The notes under the pieces were generated by a model. The model was given only the letters and a program-made list of their open reading frames with translations. It had not been told where the DNA came from and did no database searches. The position numbers were made by a program, and so were the translations under genes. Source: Nannobrachium achirus (lineage: Eukaryota; Chordata; Actinopteri; Myctophiformes; Myctophidae). Taken from it: a stretch of 64,000 nt of DNA. Location: contig OY997640.1 in NCBI GenBank assembly GCA_963921795.1, positions 10,042,737-10,106,736 of the forward strand. The letters run 5' to 3'. Each line of letters begins with the position of its first letter. The stretch's first letter is position 1. This document shows, piece by piece, positions 58,127 to 64,000 of the stretch.

Positions 58127-58912
58127 TATTGTGAGGTCACCCCTAGGTCACCCCTGTATGAATTATCTACTGTCTCCATTTGTCAGACTTGCTTGACAGA
58201 AATCTCAATCTAATAAAGTGCAACAACATTAGCTAAATTGTATCAATCAAACTTTATGTTATGGTTCTTCTCCTTGTGTCCGATAGTCAACCTAAAATGC
58301 AAAATGCAAGTCTGGTAATTCTTGATCTTGAAAAATGCTTTTTGTCCGTTCTGTTTTGAAATGCATTCCCAAAGCTTGGGAGTTTATATGATTCTAATTT
58401 GGAGATGCCAAAGCATTGTGTTTAAATCTTTTTTTCTGGGCCAGCTATCAAATCAATACTGGTATGACTCCCCATCCAAAACATTTTAATTAATTTTGCC
58501 AGTCAGCGAGATAGCTTGAAGAAATCTAACAGAAATATTACTGTGAAAAAGAAAGCAAAAGAAAAACACTCTCTCTTTCACTCTCTCTGTAGTAGGCTAC
58601 AGCACAAGTCCAGTCAAAACAAATACAGTCAATACAAAAACATTTAGTAGGCTACAGCACAAGTAGCCTACAGTCAAAACACTGTTCTCTCTCTTGATGA
58701 CCTTTGGCTCCCCTAAGTGGTATTTTATGGAAGTGCATAGAGCCTGACTTAAATAAACACAAAATGTATAGTTTAGTATTAGGCCCTATCTGTGTAATTG
58801 TAAACTAAACCATAATTTCTCTTTATATAATTGAACTGGGTTAATAATGATTTGTTCAGGTGGTCCCATGCACAAAACAACACTCAATTGACAGTATTCT
58901 GGGTCCAGGTGA

Positions 58913-58913
<1 letters not shown>

Positions 58914-58983
<70 letters not shown>
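58914..58983. repeat. (GT)n microsatellite
   Basis: A GT run after gtccaggtgacc. The same junction with a GT run occurs at 9305, but the gene 2 unit (32868) lacks the run. Confidence 0.97.
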
Positions 58984-58985
<2 letters not shown>

Positions 58986-59536
58986 CAGTGGTTCCTAAAG
59001 GGGGGTCCAAGGGTTCCTTGAGAGGTTCCAAATGAACCCTTACAGGTCAATAACTAAGAGTATACAAACGGAACCATACAGGTCTGTAACCGTACAAATG
59101 GAGCCAAATGGGTGTGCTACTGTAATGGGAAAGTAGCTTATAATTACAGGTCTGTACTGAGTGGATAAAAATGTAATCAAATGGACCCTTACAGGTCCAT
59201 TTGGTTCCATTTTAACACGCACAGAGTTGTAGGATCCTTGAAGTTTGAGAACCACTGCTCGGGAGCTGTTGATGTTTTATGACACACGTCTGTTGGATTT
59301 TGAGATTGTGTAATGTGGATAGGCAAATGATTGCATTTGCTCTTTGCTGGCTACTGCCTAATGTCTACATTGTATTGCATTTTGCCTAAAAATTGTATTG
59401 TTTTTATTATTCATTTTTTGTGTGTTTCCTGTCTTAGTGGACACCACGGCAGTGCAGAGAGCACTGAGTGGGCACAAGCTCAAACCTCACAAAATTGCCT
59501 TTTGAGGTGGTCTTTTTTTTGTATCCCAAGATTTTT

Positions 59537-59856
59537 GTAATGCATTTTTTCACCCAGTGCCAATTGCCTAAGCAGGGTTCTGCCCTTCCCTCTGCCACGC
59601 TTGGGGAGCCCTGGCTGGCCAGGGGGGAGGAATTATAGAAACCAGGACTACTGCATGTTTTTGTGAGGGTATCTACCCTAGGAGACACAGGGAGAACATG
59701 CAAACTCAACACACAAAGGCCCTTTCGCCAACCCCACCTAGGGTGTGGGAGCAGATGATGCGGAGGAGCTAACCAGCGCCCACAGCATCCCCCAGCAGGA
59801 ATTGAACCCAGGACCTTCTAGCTGTGAGGCTATAGTGGTACCCACTGCGCCAAGGC
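59537..59856 (-). mobile_element. tRNA-derived SINE, minus strand
   Basis: Reverse complement of the SINE at 24779. The A-box complement ccactgcgcca is preserved at 59842-59852. It is the paralogous partner of the copy at 33052-33380. Confidence 0.8.
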
Positions 59857-59869
59857 CATCGCGTGTTTG

Positions 59870-62230
59870 TCGAGGTCGCGGCGACAGAAAATGATACGCT
59901 CCGCCAATCATAGTAAACCACACACACCGGACATTAAGATCGAGTCCAGACGGAGCCTTTATACCATAACGTAACCATAACACATTAACATGAACGTGAC
60001 ATGAAGTAATACTGCCCTGTCCCTGTGATTCTTATATGCAAACTGCTATTAAAGTATTCAATCAAAAGAACGAGAGATGTAGGCCTATCTGGGTGACTTA
60101 CAGTGTGTGCGCCACGGTGCGTGCATGAACGTTTCTTTCTGACAACCACCTAAATATTGTCCGGTTACCGTGTTAGCAGACGCAATTTATATCCGACATC
60201 AATTGATTAGACGTTTTCCTGGCCGGGACCCAAACTAGTGAAAACAGCAGATCTACAAGCTCACAACGCGTCTCGACTTGCTGTTATTTTCACTAGTATA
60301 GGCCTAGCCTACTTCTTATTATTCTTTTTATATGTAATTTCTATGTGTTTGCTTGTTTGAAAAACATATGAATAGGCACATAATCATATAGGCTATAGGA
60401 TATGCGGTGACCATATAGCCTAAGCTTTTTATAGTCTTGAAATAAAAGATATTTTGACAGACAACACTATAGCCTGCATGTAGGCCTACTGACCACTGTT
60501 ATTGCAATCGGGGTTATATTTCTTGCAAAAGTTTATAAAGACAATGTCCATGGCGCGCCAGAGCGCCACAGCCACACTACACAGGCGTGATGTTTAATTG
60601 ATAGCATAAATAGAAAGGGACTAAGGGAGATATAGGTCCCGTCCTATACTAACACATGTCATAGGCCTACAAGAAAATAAATAGAGAGTTCACAGAATAA
60701 ATACAAATTTGACTAAGAGTAGCCTAATTGTTTGAGAAATGACCATATAGGGTCTGGGAATTGAAGCAGCTCGGGCGATCAACATTAACCTCCAACCCAC
60801 CTTTACTCTAGTTTTTTATTGTCTTGGTAGGCTGTCAGCCTATATTTTTCTTTATAGACTATAGACCTACTGTTACATTTCATAATGAAATGTTTGGCTA
60901 TTTATAGGATATGGTTAAACCATGCGTGATCATTTGCATTTGTTGCGTTGCCTAATAGCCTAATAAAAACACTATTTCTGTTAAAAGCCGTTGTCATTGA
61001 TTGTTCTTTAGATTCAGGAAACATCTATGAAGTGTCTTACTGGCTCAGAAATAAATCAAATAGTCTATGAAGTGTTTTGTAGCCTTATTCTATAGGTATT
61101 ATTAACCGCAATCTACTTGCGTTCTGGAGTCACCGAAATGTCGGGTTGATGCGCTGCCGTCTCCAAATCTCTCCATGACCATGTGTCCAAAATAACAGAT
61201 GTATAAGCTGTCGACACGCCATGACGCAATGCGTTGATATCTTGTAACTCTGTTTTTTTTTGTGTGTGGCGCGCCGCGCATTACGCATAGGGAGCAACAC
61301 CGTCTATTCAATCATGCCTTGGGCAAGTAAGTTGGTCATTATGAAGCGATTTAAACAAAACAAAAAAAATCTCCTCATTCCTTTGAAAGCAGAGCATGAC
61401 CAATGACTGTATTGTGTCCCTATTAAATCTGTAAATATTGAAACGTTGGCATTTGAAAATAGCCATCTACCAGCTCTCCATGCTAGTGTTGCGCTCCAAA
61501 TGGATATTCCCCGACATTGATTCTCAAAGCTCTGAGCTTTGCTTGCCTTTATATAAAACCATAATTGATATGATATAAATTATAACTATCATCTACAATT
61601 ACTTGTTATAGAAAACGTTTGTAATCAGGTCTTTATTTGCTGTGCAATGAATTAATCAAACTGAAAGAGTGAATGAATCCATCAATGGCAATGCTTCGCT
61701 AATCATTTCTTTGAATAGAATTGACACAAGGAGGAACTGACACTATCACTTCTGCTAATTACAGTATATAGGTATTCTAGGTAGGCTATTATTATTAACT
61801 GAATGAGTGGTTGGTTTGATTTATTTGTAATGAATAACTGGAGCATTTATAAGCAGCAGGAATGATTAATTCCAGGGGTGATGTTTCAACCAGACAGTGT
61901 TTCAGATGCAATACGCGACATGCAGCAGCAGCAGCAGTCCATAATCAAAGCGATCGGCTGTAAGCCTGTAACATTAATGATCAGTCAATCAAATTGAATA
62001 TTAAAATGATTCCCACGCAGTCTGAGTAGTTTGGCAGGTCCGGTGCATCACATACTGTAGCAGGCCATGACAACAAATGAGAATTGGCTTGTAAATAACA
62101 TTTCCTCGTTGCAATGAACAGCCAAATGATTTCTAAATAGGGTCACGTTAAAAACCACAGTAACTAGACCATAGAATGACAAAAGAACAAGCTGACAAAG
62201 TGTAAAAATCTATCAAAATCAAACGTTATC
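59870..62230. other. Gene-free stretch
   Basis: Mostly unique-looking AT-rich sequence. It contains degenerate hairpin-family copies at about 60238-60294 and 61186-61255, and CpG-containing ggcgcgcc sites at 60552 and 61267. No supported exon. Confidence 0.4.
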
Positions 62231-62254
62231 TTGTATTTATTCCTTGGCTGGCTT

Positions 62255-62546
62255 CTGCGTCCAGGAACGCGGAAGAATGGCTGTCTGAGTGAGTGTCAGT
62301 TGATTCTGGAGGTGGGGGGAGCTTGACCGCGGGGAATCCTGCGTGGGGACGATTTCATTGGTCGGGATGGAGAGAAGCCAGGATTGCGCTGCAGCGATTG
62401 GCCGTTTTGGCAGAGGCGCGAGAGATTTGACTGGTCCGTTTTCTAGCGTAGCGCCGGGAAACGGGGACCGCGATTGGTCCGCCAACCTCGACAGAGAAGT
62501 CACAGCAGGCGCCACCGTGCCCCTGTGGCCATGTTGTCATGACAAC
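62255..62546. promoter_or_regulatory. CpG-rich block with CCAAT boxes and X-box-like palindrome
   Basis: A local CpG-rich island in AT-rich surroundings holds three attgg motifs (reverse CCAAT) near 62357, 62396 and 62473, and the 14-nt perfect palindrome GTTGTCATGACAAC at 62533-62546. The palindrome fits the RFX X-box pattern. The combination resembles a promoter. No first exon is recognised on either strand, so the gene it might serve is outside the window or unrecognised. Confidence 0.35.
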
Positions 62547-62829
62547 ACTATGAATATTAATACACAGGAACAACAACAGACTGTCAACGATCAATTTATT
62601 AAACAATTATTACTTCTACACATGATCATACAATAACATGTGAACAATGAGAACAGCATCACATTAATATTCAATGAAAGCAACATAATGGAAAGAGTGA
62701 GGAAATAATGATCTGATAATGAATCAATGAATAAACAATGATTGATTTGAGTTCATTAACAACACATTCAGTAGATGTTTGAATCCAGAGTGATTGACAA
62801 CATTCTGACAAAACATATTTACATTTTTA

Positions 62830-63190
62830 TCAACAAATAAAAACTAGACACAAATGTCATGGAGGGACTGGTGGAGAAGAGATCCAGTAGAACTAAAAGA
62901 CAAGTCATTTTATGTTTGGTTGCGCTCGGGTAGCTCTCCCAAAATAGCCGATCTACAAGTTCACAACGCGTCAGACTGTCAGCTTGTATATGGATTTTTA
63001 TAACTAAATAAACTTTAGATTTAGTTAACTAAAATGTTATGACATTTATTAAACTAAAACTAGAAAAGAATAAGTTCAAGATTACTAAAATATGACACAA
63101 ACTGACAATTTCATCAACAATAAAAACTAGACTAAAATGTCAAGGAGGGACTAGTGGAGAAGAGATCCAGTAGAACTAAAATACAAGACA
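62830..63190. repeat. Direct repeat, about 85 bp, two copies 275 bp apart
   Basis: The segment with ggagggact.gtggagaag and agatccagtagaactaaaa occurs at about 62836-62921 and 63111-63196. Each is followed by a hairpin-family copy (62942-62998, 63224-63289), so a compound unit was duplicated. Confidence 0.8.
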
Positions 63191-63223
63191 TTTCATGTGT
63201 TTTATTCTCAAGTGTAGCTCTCT

Positions 63224-63289
63224 CTGAAAATAGCCGATCTACAAAGTGTTCACAGACACAATGTGAGCTTGTAGATCACCTATTTTCTG
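63224..63289. repeat. Short palindromic hairpin element
   Basis: gaaaatagccgatctacaa and ttgtagatcacctattttc flank an acacaatgtgagc centre. Confidence 0.8.
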
Positions 63290-64000
63290 GCACGGAGCCA
63301 AGTATAACTCAGGCATTACAACACCATCACAGCCCTCCAAAAATACATTTTAGTCGACTAAATAAACTGTTGATTTAGTCAACTAAAATGTTATGACATT
63401 TAGTCAACTGAAAGAAGGAAAATAAAAAACAGACTAAAATATGATATCAAACGAACACTGCTCACAATGTGTCACTTTGCTATGTAGATCTTAGCTATTA
63501 GATAGCTTGTAGATCTGCTATTTTAACCCAGGAGATCTGGAGTAGAGGTGGGGAAAAAGCAAGGGACCAATTACAGAACCCTGGGGAACCCCAGTCAATA
63601 AAGTATATGGGGTTCAAGTGGTTCAGTATAAAGGTTTATATACAAGAAACACTATTGATACTGTGACAATTACATGATCAAATATACAGTTTATCTCTGT
63701 CTATTGTATAACAATCTCAAAAATGAAATATACATAAAATATGAGTTTGTATCTACATAAGAGACACAAGCATGGCACTGATATTTACATCATCATCATT
63801 GATGGACAGTATTTATGATCCATATTTATAAATGTGTGGAGTGGAGGTTTGTGCACTTCTATCTGATCTAATATAAGATCTAAAGCTCCCTGTGGTGATG
63901 ACTCATTTTATACCATAGAGTTTGACATTAACATGGATTTGACCAGGGACCCCCATCTGAACATATTTGTAAGAGGGACCCCCATTTGAACATATTTGTA
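63290..64000. other. Gene-free end of window
   Basis: AT-rich sequence with tagtcaactaaaatgttatg repeats and, at the very end, two copies of gacccccat.tgaacatatttgta. No gene seen. Confidence 0.4.

Larger units (their letters stand above)
57067..59536. repeat. 3' duplicon of gene 3
   Basis: Matches the 3' flank of gene 2 over most of its length, including a duplicated gtaggctacagcacaag pair (58590 and 58648; 32200 and 32251 in the other copy). No gene. Confidence 0.85.

Noticed and set aside
62237-62636. ORFs on both strands across the CpG-rich block
   Set aside because: Open frames are expected in stop-poor GC-rich DNA. The block reads better as a promoter-like region.

Overview
This is animal nuclear DNA, almost certainly from a teleost fish; I cannot name the species. 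Genes are split by GT-AG introns. Most of the sequence is AT-rich and repeat-laden: long GT/CA, CT and TACTG microsatellites, tRNA-derived SINEs, LINEs, hAT and Tc1/mariner-type non-autonomous elements, and many foldback repeats. There is no bacterial or phage architecture, no CRISPR array and no operon.

The backbone is a tandem family of secreted S1A (chymotrypsin-fold) serine protease genes on the + strand, each built of five short exons. Gene 1 (938-4797) keeps exons 1, 3, 4 and 5 but lacks exon 2, which carries the catalytic histidine. Gene 2 (28064-30643) is intact (285 aa). Gene 3 (53038-57003) is intact in frame (297 aa) but has lost a conserved pocket cysteine. A fourth copy survives only as part of exon 2 plus intron 2 (9718-10620). 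All three promoters share a CCAAT box, a TATA-like element and an identical leader exon. Genes 2 and 3 sit in duplicated units of about 7 kb that share flanks on both sides (about 26.1-33.4 kb and 51.4-59.9 kb). Comparing the two units gives 'empty sites' that date several transposon insertions.

Between the proteases: 6.2-8.9 kb is a 2.7-kb DNA transposon relic with a repeated 15-bp motif; 11.5-12.4 kb is a terminal-inverted-repeat element; 15.6-21.5 kb is a tandem array of roughly 1.5-kb units, each carrying a (TACTG)n block; 22.7-26.0 kb is a direct duplication of a 1.3-kb SINE-bearing block. The 33-44 kb stretch holds several foldback elements (one 1.7 kb, one with a GC-rich core), LINE debris and a broken C-type lectin exon. 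At 44.5-47.6 kb there is an intact 1003-aa LINE ORF with target-site duplications, inserted inside an older foldback element. The last 4 kb has no recognisable gene but contains a CpG-rich block with CCAAT boxes and a palindromic X-box-like site.

A short hairpin (typical arm AATAGCNGATCTACAAGCTC) recurs at least fifteen times across the window. The proteases are probably co-regulated secreted enzymes that have diverged in substrate pocket; everything else is mobile or repetitive DNA.
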